From contig NZ_PYWM01000002.1 of assembly GCF_003049665.1 (NCBI RefSeq), positions 124,001 to 188,000 on the forward strand: a stretch of DNA of 64,000 nt. Direction: 5' to 3'. The DNA is from Lysinibacillus mangiferihumi (GTDB lineage Bacteria; Bacillota; Bacilli; Bacillales_A; Planococcaceae). The notes below the pieces were generated by a model. That model was given only the letters and a program-made list of their open reading frames with translations. It made no database searches and was not told the origin of the DNA. This document shows positions 36,361 through 44,506 of the stretch, piece by piece (within the stretch, counting starts at the first letter, position 1; every line of letters starts with the position of its first letter). Position numbers and translations under genes: made by a program.

Positions 36361-37045
36361 GTTCCTTCAGCGGGAGGGTATTACATGCGATCAATTTCTT
36401 TCCTACTTCCTTCGTAACGTATTACTTCCTTTTTACCTAAAATGAACTTCGGAAAAATGTTGCCTAAATGAATTATCGATATTTGTTAGCACGACTCCAA
36501 TGATGCGGCATTTCGCAAAATGATCACATAGTGGATGATACATGAATCATTAAAGGGAGGAGTTACGTTCCAATCTACTCAGGTACCGAATAGTAGAAGG
36601 TAACATCGTTTAATGAAGAATCCATCATACCTTGCTACATTTGGTAAAAGCCTTCTTGGTCGTGCAAACAAAACTAACTGGTTGTTCACAAATTTTTGTA
36701 TTGTACATGTACTATGCGGGTTAACAAACTTGAAAATTAAGGGAAAATGTTCACTTTTATTGAAGATGATCGGTTACACTATACGCATTTCATCATTCTG
36801 TAAAACAGTATTCAATTGTAAGCCCGCTGAAGTTATTTAAGCTAGTAAAACACATAGTTTTTTGTACGCTACGCAAATTGTGAGTATACAGAACAATAGA
36901 GGTTGTTCTGTATGTTTATTTTACAATAGTCTGAATAATTAATCAATTGATATGTATTTTTTATTTGTTTTTCTCTAGAAAAGGCTACATCGTTACCAAC
37001 TTCCGAGAGCAATACAGTATAATAGGCAAAGAGGAAGGACTGAGA
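36361..37045. other. Intergenic region, no convincing gene
   Basis: A 75-codon ATG frame at 36613 lacks a ribosome binding site and looks like chance. GGGAGGAG near 36555 is not followed by a usable start. The hairpin at 36886-36913 is the only clear structure. The upstream part of the frame leading into the HD gene is not coding. Confidence 0.5.
36886..36921 (+). terminator. Terminator-like hairpin
   Basis: ATACAGAACAA (36886-36896) pairs perfectly with TTGTTCTGTAT (36903-36913), followed by GTTTATTTTA. No clear gene precedes it. Confidence 0.6.
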
Positions 37046-37672
37046 ATGGATATGAATGATTTAAAAAACAAGGTACGTGGTATCTATGAGCAATTTGATG
37101 CGAGTCATGATTTTCAACATATTGAGCGCGTTTATGAAAATGCGGTAGCGATTTTACATACAGAACCAGATGCAGATGCAGAGGTTGTGAAAATGGCGGT
37201 GCTTTTGCATGATGTGAGTGATAAAAAGTATACAGATAGCAAAGAACAAGAAGAACAGCTTATTAATGAATTGCCAATTAGTGATGCAAAAAAACAACAT
37301 ATTCGTGATTGCATCGCACAAGTGTCGTTTAATGGGGGCAATGAACTGAAAGCCACTTCACTGGAAGCGAAAATTGTGCGTGATGCTGATCGTTTGGATG
37401 CCATTGGCGCAATCGGCATTGCACGGACATTTGCTTATGGTGGTGCCAAAGGTCGTAAACTCTACGATGATACAGAAGAAGCACGTACAACAATGACCGA
37501 GGAAGATTATCGAAGTAAAAATACATCTTCTGTAACCCATTTTTATGAGAAGCTTTTATTATTGAAAGATTTAATGACGACTGATAAAGGCAAGCAAATG
37601 GCAAATGAACGCCATCAATTTATGGTCAGCTTTTTACAGCAATTACAGAACGAAAGAGATGGAAAAGCATAA
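37046..37672 (+). CDS. HD-domain phosphohydrolase (YedJ-like)
   Basis: ATG 37046 follows AGAGGAAGGAC; the frame open to 36947 is extra. The 208-residue protein has an HD metal site: HDFQHIERV, LLHDVSD and the later Asp in RDADRLDAIGAIG. Family members hydrolyse nucleotides or phosphate esters; substrate unknown. Its TAA overlaps the ATG of the ABC-F gene by one base, so the two are translationally coupled. Confidence 0.88.
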   Translation: MDMNDLKNKVRGIYEQFDASHDFQHIERVYENAVAILHTEPDADAEVVKMAVLLHDVSDKKYTDSKEQEEQLINELPISDAKKQHIRDCIAQVSFNGGNELKATSLEAKIVRDADRLDAIGAIGIARTFAYGGAKGRKLYDDTEEARTTMTEEDYRSKNTSSVTHFYEKLLLLKDLMTTDKGKQMANERHQFMVSFLQQLQNERDGKA

Positions 37673-39558
37673 TGAGTCATTTAATCGTACAAAATTTAAC
37701 GAAGACAGTGGGCGATAAAACGCTCTTTCAAAATATCGAATTTACAATTTATGAAGGGGAGCGTGCGGGTCTCATCGGCATTAATGGTACAGGGAAATCT
37801 ACGTTGCTGTCCATTTTAGCTGGTCAAATCGAAGCGGATGCAATTGCCATTGATCGTCCGAATAAATATCGTATAGCGTATTTACCCCAAGAACCAACAT
37901 TTAATAGTGGTGAAACGGTACTACAAGCAGTGTTTGCAGGCGATTCGCCCGTTTTACAACTGAACCGACAATATGAAGAAACTGTGGCTGCGCTTGCGAT
38001 GAACCCAACGTCAGAAAGCTTACAAAAAACATTGTTTAGCTTACAGCAACGCATGGACGAGGAGCAAGCTTGGGATGTCAATGCCCTTGCGAAAACCGCG
38101 CTGACAAAGCTTGGCATTGAAATGTTTGATAAAGAAGTGTTAACCCTTTCAGGTGGTCAACAAAAACGTGTCGCTTTAGCAAAAGTGTTAATTGAGCCGG
38201 CAGATCTTTATTTATTGGACGAGCCGACCAACCATTTAGATGTACAGTCCACAGAATGGTTGCAGGAAATGGTATTGCGCTTAAAAGGTGCTGTTATTTT
38301 CATTACCCATGATCGTTATTTCTTAGATGAATTATCAACCCATATATATGAAATTGCCGACCAAACGCTATATCGACATACAGGCAACTATGGAGACTTT
38401 TTAGAGGCTCGTGCGATTCGTGAGGAAATGGCCGCGGCTTCAGCCCAAAAAGATCGCAATCGTTATCGTTCGGAGTTAAAATGGATTCGTCGCGGTGCAA
38501 AGGCGCGCTCCACAAAGCAAAAAGCTCGTATTCAGCGTTTCGAACAATTGGAAGACAACTTAGAACGCAAGTCAGATGATGTGTCACTGGAATTGGGCTT
38601 AGCGACAACACGCCTTGGACGCAAAGTATTAGAGGCTGAAAATATATCAAAGGCTTTTGGTGCACAAAAAATCGTTGAGCATTTTACGTTTTTACTGCAA
38701 CAAGGCGATCGTATTGGTATTATCGGTGCCAATGGCGTTGGTAAATCGACTTTACTTAATATGCTAGCTGGCGAACTTTCACCGGATAAGGGAGAAATTC
38801 ATGTCGGTTCTACCGTCAAACTTGCCCATTTTAAACAAACGTTACCGAAAATGAATGAAAATGAGCGCATGATTGAATATATTCGTGAAGCGTCAAATGA
38901 CATTACCGATGCAGAAGGTGTACGCTATTCCGCTGCCCAAATGTTGGAGCGCTTTTTATTCCCACTTCATGCACACGGTACACCAATCGGTAAATTATCC
39001 GGTGGAGAAAGGAAGCGCCTGCACTTATTAAGACTTTTAATGGAACAACCAAATGTCCTGTTATTGGATGAGCCGACCAATGATTTAGATATTGAAACGC
39101 TAGGAGTATTAGAAGACTTTATCGAACATTTCCCAGGCGTTGTCATCACCATTTCCCACGATCGCTTCTTCCTTGACCGTATAGCTAAAAAGCTATGGAT
39201 ATTAGACGGGCAAGGACATGTCGATGAGTCGCTTGATATTTATAGCGATTATTTACAAAAGCGTGAGCAGGAAACATCTGTCAAGGTAGAAGCACCAAAA
39301 GTGGAGAAACAAAAGGTTGATAAGCCAAAATCTGACAAGAAAAAACTGTCGTTTAAAGAACAAAAAGAATGGGAAACCATTGCAGATGAGATCGAAAAAA
39401 CAGAGACAACGATTATGGAAACCGAGGCAGGGATTGCAAACGCTGGCGCTGATTTTACTAAATTGCAGGAGTTAACGGCGAAATTAGATGAGCTAAATGC
39501 ACATTATGAGCATCTCATTGAAAGATGGTCGTACTTAGATGAAATCGTAAACGGATAA
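37672..39558 (+). CDS. ABC-F family ATPase (Uup/EttA-like)
   Basis: A 628-residue protein with two ATP-binding cassettes and no membrane segment: Walker A GINGTGKST and GANGVGKST, signatures LSGGQQKR and LSGGERKR, a ~80-residue linker between, and a Lys-rich C-terminal coiled coil. ABC-F proteins act on the ribosome. The C-terminal coiled coil points to the Uup branch, not to an antibiotic-resistance factor. Confidence 0.9.
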   Translation: MSHLIVQNLTKTVGDKTLFQNIEFTIYEGERAGLIGINGTGKSTLLSILAGQIEADAIAIDRPNKYRIAYLPQEPTFNSGETVLQAVFAGDSPVLQLNRQYEETVAALAMNPTSESLQKTLFSLQQRMDEEQAWDVNALAKTALTKLGIEMFDKEVLTLSGGQQKRVALAKVLIEPADLYLLDEPTNHLDVQSTEWLQEMVLRLKGAVIFITHDRYFLDELSTHIYEIADQTLYRHTGNYGDFLEARAIREEMAAASAQKDRNRYRSELKWIRRGAKARSTKQKARIQRFEQLEDNLERKSDDVSLELGLATTRLGRKVLEAENISKAFGAQKIVEHFTFLLQQGDRIGIIGANGVGKSTLLNMLAGELSPDKGEIHVGSTVKLAHFKQTLPKMNENERMIEYIREASNDITDAEGVRYSAAQMLERFLFPLHAHGTPIGKLSGGERKRLHLLRLLMEQPNVLLLDEPTNDLDIETLGVLEDFIEHFPGVVITISHDRFFLDRIAKKLWILDGQGHVDESLDIYSDYLQKREQETSVKVEAPKVEKQKVDKPKSDKKKLSFKEQKEWETIADEIEKTETTIMETEAGIANAGADFTKLQELTAKLDELNAHYEHLIERWSYLDEIVNG

Positions 39559-39570
39559 GGAGTGTATTAC

Positions 39571-40695
39571 ATGAAAATACTTACAATTGAACCGACACCA
39601 AGTCCTAATTCAATGAAGATTATCGTCGATACGGAGTTACCGTTTGGCAAAAGCTTTAACTTTACAAAGGACAACAAAGACGAAGCGACAGGAGAAGCGG
39701 CAGCTATTTTAGCCATAGAAGGGGTTAAAGGCGTCTATCATGTAGCGGACTTCTTTGCAGTCGAACGTAATGCAAAGTACGGCTGGGAAAGTATTTTATC
39801 GAGCATTCGACAAGTATTAGGGGAAGATGTAGCGGAAGCTAGCGACATCCAAATTGCCAATGAATTTTACGGTGAAGTTTATGTCCATGTCCAGTTTTAC
39901 AAGCAAGTGCCGTTACAAGTAAAAGTATTTGACAATCAGCGAGAATATCGTGTGAGCTGTGGTGATCGTTTTGTCGATGCATTTAATAACATTATTGCTA
40001 CAGATGTCGATGAAAACTACATCTTCCAACGTAAATGGATTGACTATGGCGTTCGTTATGGTGAGCTAGAGGAAATTGCGGAAGCGGTTAAACAGGAAAT
40101 CGATGTGACCTATTCAGCACAACGTTTAGCTGATATTGTTGCAACGGCGAATGATACAGAAAAGACCAATCAAAAACCGGCTAAGCTAAAAATAACGGTG
40201 GAACAGTTCCAACAGCCTGAATGGGAAAAACGTTTCCAATTACTTGATCAAATGGCGGATCCCGAGCTGGATGATTTACCACTTTTAGATTTAGCGTTGC
40301 AAGATGAGCAAATGTCCATCCGTCGTTTGGCGACGGTCTACTTAGGCATGATTGAAGATGTAGCAGTTGTACCATACTTGGAAAAAGCATTGCGTGATAA
40401 AAGTGCTGCGGTGCGCCGTACAGCAGGAGACTGTATGAGTGACCTGGGCTTTGTGGAGTTTGAAGCGGCAATGCAACAAGCATTACAAGATAAAAATAAA
40501 CTTGTCCGCTGGCGCGCAGCAATGTACCTATATGAAGTAGGAACAGAGCAATCTTTACAAGCGTTAAAGGCAGTCGAAGATGACAAAGAATTTGAAGTAA
40601 AACTTCAAGTGAAAATGGCGATTGCCCGTATTGAGCAAGGGGAAGAAGCAAAAGGCTCAGTATGGAAGCAAATGACCGAATCACGTCAACAATAA
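39571..40695 (+). CDS. cvfC: CvfC-like protein: NFU N-terminal domain plus HEAT repeats
   Basis: ATG 39571 follows AAGGAGTG. The N-terminal ~85 residues (TIEPTPSPNSMKIIVDTELP) match the Nfu N-terminal domain without the Cys-bearing NifU domain, and residues ~215-360 form HEAT/PBS-lyase-type repeats (LATVYLGMIEDVAVVPYLEKAL). This matches S. aureus conserved virulence factor C and B. subtilis YpgR. Probably a protein-protein adaptor. Co-transcribed with the ABC-F gene. Confidence 0.8.
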   Translation: MKILTIEPTPSPNSMKIIVDTELPFGKSFNFTKDNKDEATGEAAAILAIEGVKGVYHVADFFAVERNAKYGWESILSSIRQVLGEDVAEASDIQIANEFYGEVYVHVQFYKQVPLQVKVFDNQREYRVSCGDRFVDAFNNIIATDVDENYIFQRKWIDYGVRYGELEEIAEAVKQEIDVTYSAQRLADIVATANDTEKTNQKPAKLKITVEQFQQPEWEKRFQLLDQMADPELDDLPLLDLALQDEQMSIRRLATVYLGMIEDVAVVPYLEKALRDKSAAVRRTAGDCMSDLGFVEFEAAMQQALQDKNKLVRWRAAMYLYEVGTEQSLQALKAVEDDKEFEVKLQVKMAIARIEQGEEAKGSVWKQMTESRQQ

Positions 40696-40711
40696 TTGCA
40701 TAAAAGTCATT

Positions 40712-40748
40712 ACAAGAGCATCGAATTTCGATGCTCTTGTTGTATTTT
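40712..40748 (+). terminator. Terminator after the cvfC-like gene
   Basis: ACAAGAGCATCGAA (40712-40725) pairs perfectly with TTCGATGCTCTTGT (40727-40740), followed by TGTATTTTTC. Confidence 0.85.
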
Positions 40749-40762
40749 TCACTGATTGAACC

Positions 40763-40925
40763 ATGGGAATCGCCACTAAAGCATCGGGAATCGCCATTAA
40801 AACCATGGGAATCGCCACTAAAGCATCGGAAATCGCCATTAAAACCATGGGAATCGCCACTAAAGCATCGGGAATCACCATTAAAACTATAGAAATCACC
40901 AATAAATTCTCCAGTATCGCTAATC
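40763..40925. repeat. 21-bp-period array B (ATCGCCAYTAAA cores)
   Basis: Cores ATCGCC or ATCACC start at 40769, 40790, 40811, 40832, 40853, 40874 and 40895, with a degenerate ATCGCT at 40916: an exact 21-bp period. Units alternate (CACTAAAGCATC, CATTAAAACCAT), giving a 42-bp higher order. Reading frames over it on both strands just reflect the 7-codon period. Lies beyond the terminator, between convergent genes. Confidence 0.85.
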
Positions 40926-40942
40926 ACGCGTGGAAAAGTAAT

Positions 40943-41902
40943 TTAAGTAGTAGGTGAAGGCGCTTTTTCAAATGCTTTCTTAAAGGCATACATATAATTT
41001 TTAATTGCTCGTTGACTAATTTCTACTTGTGGGACCATGTGTTCAAAGCCATGGAAGCATCCAGGATATAGATGAAATTCGGTCGGTACGCCCGCTTTTG
41101 TAAGCCTCGCAACATATTCAATGGTTTCATCACGGAATGGATCTAAATCGCCGATAAATGTATACGTAGGAGGAAGATTAGCATAATCGTCTGCATGCAG
41201 AGGAGCTGCATAAATAGGCGCTTCACTAGCATAATGAGGCCCTAAATACATTTCCCATGCACGCTGATTTTGCGGACCATTCCATACTCTAGCATCAGTA
41301 ATTTCATTATTTGACGGTAAAATACAACGATTATCAATCATTGGATAAAGTGGCATTTGAAAAGCAATTTTCGGCCCTTTTCGATCCCTTGCCAACAAGG
41401 AAACCGCGGCAGTTAATCCACCTCCAGCACTTGCACCATGGACAGCAAGCCGTGTTAAATCAATCCCTAGTTCAGAAGCATTTGCCGCTAGCCATTCAAG
41501 GGCTGTATAGCAATCTTCTACACCAGCAGGGTAAGGATGTTCAGGTGCTAAGCGATAGCCAACTGAAACGACAACACAATCTAATTGAGCAACAAGCATC
41601 TGACAACTTGCATCAAACATCTCGATTGAGCCAATGATAAAACCCCCACCATGAATATATAAAATAGCAGGTACAGCGCCATATTTTTCAACTGGTTCAT
41701 AAATTCGAATACGAACGTCTGGGGCCCCGTTAGGACTAGCAATAAAGCGCTCTGAAATCTTAACATTCTCCATTTTTACTTCGTCACCGCTAAGCATTTC
41801 ATTCATCGCACTACGCGACTGTGCAATATTCTCTCTTGTTAAATGCAAATCTTCCATAGCTGATAAGAACGTTTTTAATTCAGGGTGTACTCGGTTTTCC
41901 AC
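40943..41902 (-). CDS. Alpha/beta hydrolase, HSL-type esterase
   Basis: A 319-residue esterase: oxyanion motif HGGGFIIG, nucleophile GASAGG, catalytic Asp in GDLDPFRDE and His in CFHGFEH. Matches the hormone-sensitive-lipase (acetyl hydrolase) family. Substrate unknown. Divergent from an Rrf2-type regulator with a strong palindrome between them. Confidence 0.93.
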   Translation of the reverse strand: MENRVHPELKTFLSAMEDLHLTRENIAQSRSAMNEMLSGDEVKMENVKISERFIASPNGAPDVRIRIYEPVEKYGAVPAILYIHGGGFIIGSIEMFDASCQMLVAQLDCVVVSVGYRLAPEHPYPAGVEDCYTALEWLAANASELGIDLTRLAVHGASAGGGLTAAVSLLARDRKGPKIAFQMPLYPMIDNRCILPSNNEITDARVWNGPQNQRAWEMYLGPHYASEAPIYAAPLHADDYANLPPTYTFIGDLDPFRDETIEYVARLTKAGVPTEFHLYPGCFHGFEHMVPQVEISQRAIKNYMYAFKKAFEKAPSPTT

Positions 41903-41930
41903 TTGTATGCCCTCCTTATAGTGAAACGCT

Positions 41931-41964
41931 ATTTTAATTGTGGTTAAAATATCACAATTAAAAT
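41931..41964. promoter_or_regulatory. Palindromic operator between esterase and Rrf2 genes
   Basis: ATTTTAATTGTG (41931-41942) and CACAATTAAAAT (41953-41964) are perfect inverted repeats around 10 bases. Position and size suit an Rrf2 binding site. Confidence 0.7.
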
Positions 41965-42029
41965 ATAGTACAATGAGTAAGAGAAGTCAAAAGAAAAAAA
42001 AGAGTATTTTGAAAATTGGGGGAATGACA

Positions 42030-42446
42030 ATGCAGTTACTTATCCAATCGGGTGATCTTGGGCCAAAATGGTTCCATGTCGCATTGCGAGCAATTGTCCT
42101 AATGGCGGAATCGAACGAACTACTAAAAAGTAATGTGATTGCAGAGACACTAGGGGAAGATGCTACATTCATTAGAAAAATGCTCGCAAAACTTGCAGAA
42201 CAGGATTATGTACAGGCGCATAGTGGTCGCTATGGGGGCTATTGTCTCAATAAAACACCAGCGCAAATTACGATGCAAGATATTTATAAAGTGTTAGGAA
42301 ATGACAATGAAACACCCTATTGGTCGGTGCCATCTACCGGTTCAGAACGTTTTATCTCCATGGTTATTGCAAAAGCCGAAAAAACGTTTCAATCGGTACT
42401 GGCCGACTATACAATTCAAGATATTTTGGAGAATAGAAGTCAATAG
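42030..42446 (+). CDS. Rrf2-family transcriptional regulator
   Basis: ATG 42030 stands seven bases after GGGGG; ATG 42024 is too close. The 138-residue protein has the Rrf2 winged helix (RAIVLMAESNELLKSNVIAE, then TFIRKMLAKLAEQDYVQAHSG). No Cys cluster ligands like those of IscR/NsrR are seen, so it is closer to the YwnA-type. It likely represses the divergent esterase and itself through the palindrome at 41931. Confidence 0.88.
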   Translation: MQLLIQSGDLGPKWFHVALRAIVLMAESNELLKSNVIAETLGEDATFIRKMLAKLAEQDYVQAHSGRYGGYCLNKTPAQITMQDIYKVLGNDNETPYWSVPSTGSERFISMVIAKAEKTFQSVLADYTIQDILENRSQ

Positions 42447-42526
42447 GTGGTAGGTTCTTTGAAGAATTGAAAATTAGTTTTTGATAAAATATATTTAATA
42501 TTTTAAAAATGGAGGTGCATCTATCT

Positions 42527-43294
42527 GTGCATAAAGAAATCGACTATCAATGGCGGATTACTAAATACAATCCTGCTTATCGAAATGCAGAAGGACATTA
42601 TTTGAGAGATGAGTGGACAAGTGCTTCAGAAATCGGGAAATCTTTTCATGGAGAAATATTAACGTTAGACGACTATTTACAGGTCGAGAATGCGTATGTA
42701 GATACGGTAATGAAATTTCTTGAGGTTTATCAAATTGAGAATGTCCGACTAATCCATCTTGAGACATATGGTCTGTCTGACGTTGATAAAAGTTCTCCTT
42801 TATATGATGCTGCGTTTGATACGATGCCGTTGGCAGAAGATATGCTAGTAACCATTGCTCAAATTCCTATCGTCTGTAAAATGGTGTTGCGAGAGTTTAT
42901 TCATTGCCAATTGATTACCGAGGATTTCTTTGTCCAGTTCGGTTATGACTACTATATGTTTATTGGAGCGAACAGCATACAACAGGAAGCACTTCAATTT
43001 GCGAGCGAGCAATGTCTTTTTGTAGAGCAAATGATGTCTCCCTATTATCTTTCTGAAAAGAATGTTATACGAGAAGTGTCATGGAGTTTTCCAGGAGAGG
43101 AAATAATCGAAGATAGTGAATTATTGACCGATATTACTTTAGAGGAGTTGCAAACTATTTTTCAACTATCTTCTATTCATCCAGTTACAGGCTCTTACAA
43201 AATTACAGAGGACAATGCGAAGTTTTTCCAAAAGAAAATCAAGCATACAATGGACTTTAATAAGTATGAATACTATTTATTAGCTGGAAGTTAA
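42527..43294 (+). CDS. Hypothetical protein, ~256 aa
   Basis: GTG 42527 is preferred, nine bases after GGAGGTG; an ATG at 42509 overlaps the ribosome binding site. The protein is acidic and aromatic-rich and begins with YQWRITKYNPAYRNAEGHYL. No family recognised. A remnant of a paralog's C-terminus lies at 44164-44304, so it has been duplicated. Confidence 0.7.
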   Translation: MHKEIDYQWRITKYNPAYRNAEGHYLRDEWTSASEIGKSFHGEILTLDDYLQVENAYVDTVMKFLEVYQIENVRLIHLETYGLSDVDKSSPLYDAAFDTMPLAEDMLVTIAQIPIVCKMVLREFIHCQLITEDFFVQFGYDYYMFIGANSIQQEALQFASEQCLFVEQMMSPYYLSEKNVIREVSWSFPGEEIIEDSELLTDITLEELQTIFQLSSIHPVTGSYKITEDNAKFFQKKIKHTMDFNKYEYYLLAGS

Positions 43295-43342
43295 ATAAAT
43301 AGAGATGTTCGAAGCTGTTATTAATATAATATATGAACACAA

Positions 43343-43386
43343 ACACGCGCCTGAAACGTTGCTTTTAAAGCGTTTTGGGCGCGTGT
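43343..43386 (+). terminator. Hairpin after the 42527 gene
   Basis: ACACGCGCCTGAAACG (43343-43358) pairs with CGTTTTGGGCGCGTGT (43371-43386) with two mismatches. It has no T run. A closely similar hairpin is at 44329-44370. Confidence 0.6.
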
Positions 43387-43515
43387 AAGTTATTAGAAAC
43401 CACTGTTTATTTGAGAAGGAGCTAATATACTAACATTTATAGTTATTTGAAACATAGTAGTTTGTGTTTCCCCGATATTCGAAATATTGAAGAGATAATA
43501 ATGAGAGGTGATAAA

Positions 43516-44160
43516 ATGCAGTTAACTGACTTTATGCACGAAAATTACCCCAATTTACAACTTCGACCACCTTTATTTTATAGTTGGGATATAGGGATTC
43601 GTTTTGAACTTGGGGTTAATTGGAAAAGAGAATATGATTATCCAAATAACCCTTATGTGTTAGGATGTTATAAAAGAGCGATTACTTTATTTGAAGCACT
43701 TCATAGTCCAAATGAAGAGATTTTTGTAGTGATGGATAATCATGATGTTAAAAATAATAGAAACTTAAAACGTAAATTAAAAAATTTTCCGCGTTATGTG
43801 AACAAATCTTTATTGTTGAAATTAAAGCATGAGGCGTTACCTTATATATTCCCTGAAGATGATGAAGATGGGAAATTAATAACGCATCGATTTACTTTAC
43901 AATGTAAAACGTTTGATTTTAACTATATTCCAATGTTAAAAGCCATTTGCAATCAAGACTTGGGATTGAAACCGCAGATTTACTATGATGTTTACTTCAT
44001 AAATATTAATAGGAAAACCATTTTTCACGTTTACGATGACAGAGGTTGTGATTTGTTGGCAACTTCTCCCGCTGCAATAAAAGATATTTACAAGAAGCAT
44101 AATGACTGGATTTTAGACTATGACAGAGCGGAAATTGATAAGGTTTTTAACAGAACATAG
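43516..44160 (+). CDS. DUF3885-like protein
   Basis: ATG 43516 follows AGAGGTG; the frame open to 43447 has no site. The 214-residue product resembles DUF3885 proteins (FMHENYPNLQL, WDIGIRFELG, and later IYYDVYFININRKTIFHVYDDRG). Function unknown. It lies between the 42527 gene and a remnant of that gene's paralog. Confidence 0.65.
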   Translation: MQLTDFMHENYPNLQLRPPLFYSWDIGIRFELGVNWKREYDYPNNPYVLGCYKRAITLFEALHSPNEEIFVVMDNHDVKNNRNLKRKLKNFPRYVNKSLLLKLKHEALPYIFPEDDEDGKLITHRFTLQCKTFDFNYIPMLKAICNQDLGLKPQIYYDVYFININRKTIFHVYDDRGCDLLATSPAAIKDIYKKHNDWILDYDRAEIDKVFNRT

Positions 44161-44163
44161 TTA

Positions 44164-44304
44164 ATGTCTGCCTTTATGAAAAATAAATGTGCCTTCTGTA
44201 AGGAAAGAAATCGACTACTGGAGTTAATAGCATACACCTTAATTACCGAAGATATTGCGCACTATTATCAAAAGCACACGATGGATTTTATTAAGTATGC
44301 GTAA
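44164..44304 (+). pseudogene. C-terminal remnant of a paralog of the 42527 gene
   Basis: The frame ending at TAA 44304 reads LITEDIAHYYQKHTMDFIKY, clearly related to KITEDNAKFFQKKIKHTMDF at the end of the 42527 product. The rest is lost. A hairpin like that of the intact gene follows at the same relative place. Confidence 0.65.
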
Positions 44305-44328
44305 AAGCTAGAAATTAAAATACAAAAG

Positions 44329-44374
44329 CACTCGCTCAAAACGTAACTTTTATTGCGTTTTGGGCGAGTGTTTT
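44329..44374 (+). terminator. Terminator, copy of the hairpin at 43343
   Basis: CACTCGCTCAAAACG (44329-44343) pairs with CGTTTTGGGCGAGTG (44356-44370), then TTTT. Confidence 0.75.
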
Positions 44375-44439
44375 CTATTGGGAAATAGCAGTAAAAAAAC
44401 TTCGTATGATTCTATGAATGATTATCATTTTGTCCAATA

Positions 44440-44489
44440 TATTAGTAAATATACAATATGAAAATATAAATTGTAAATATTTTCTAATA
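44440..44489. promoter_or_regulatory. Imperfect palindrome upstream of the ten-gene operon
   Basis: TATTAGTAAATATACAAT (44440-44457) faces ATTGTAAATATTTTCTAATA (44470-44489) with few mismatches, directly before the ribosome binding site of the first gene. Candidate operator for an unknown regulator. Confidence 0.45.
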
Positions 44490-44506
44490 TAAAGGGGGCT
44501 TCATAT

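Noticed and set aside
36613..36840. 75-codon ORF
   Set aside because: No ribosome binding site, no recognisable pattern, Cys/Lys-rich composition like random AT sequence.
37672..39558. Antibiotic-resistance ABC-F protein
   Set aside because: C-terminal coiled coil and housekeeping-style context point to the Uup/EttA type.
40181..40927. 248-codon minus-strand frame with repeated NGDSRCFSGDSHGF units
   Set aside because: The repeats come from the 21-bp array read as 7 codons, and the rest is antisense to the cvfC-like gene; no ribosome binding site.
40763..40957. 64-codon plus-strand frame with MGIATKASGIAIKT repeats
   Set aside because: Also produced by the 21-bp array; no ribosome binding site and it ends over the 3' end of the esterase gene.
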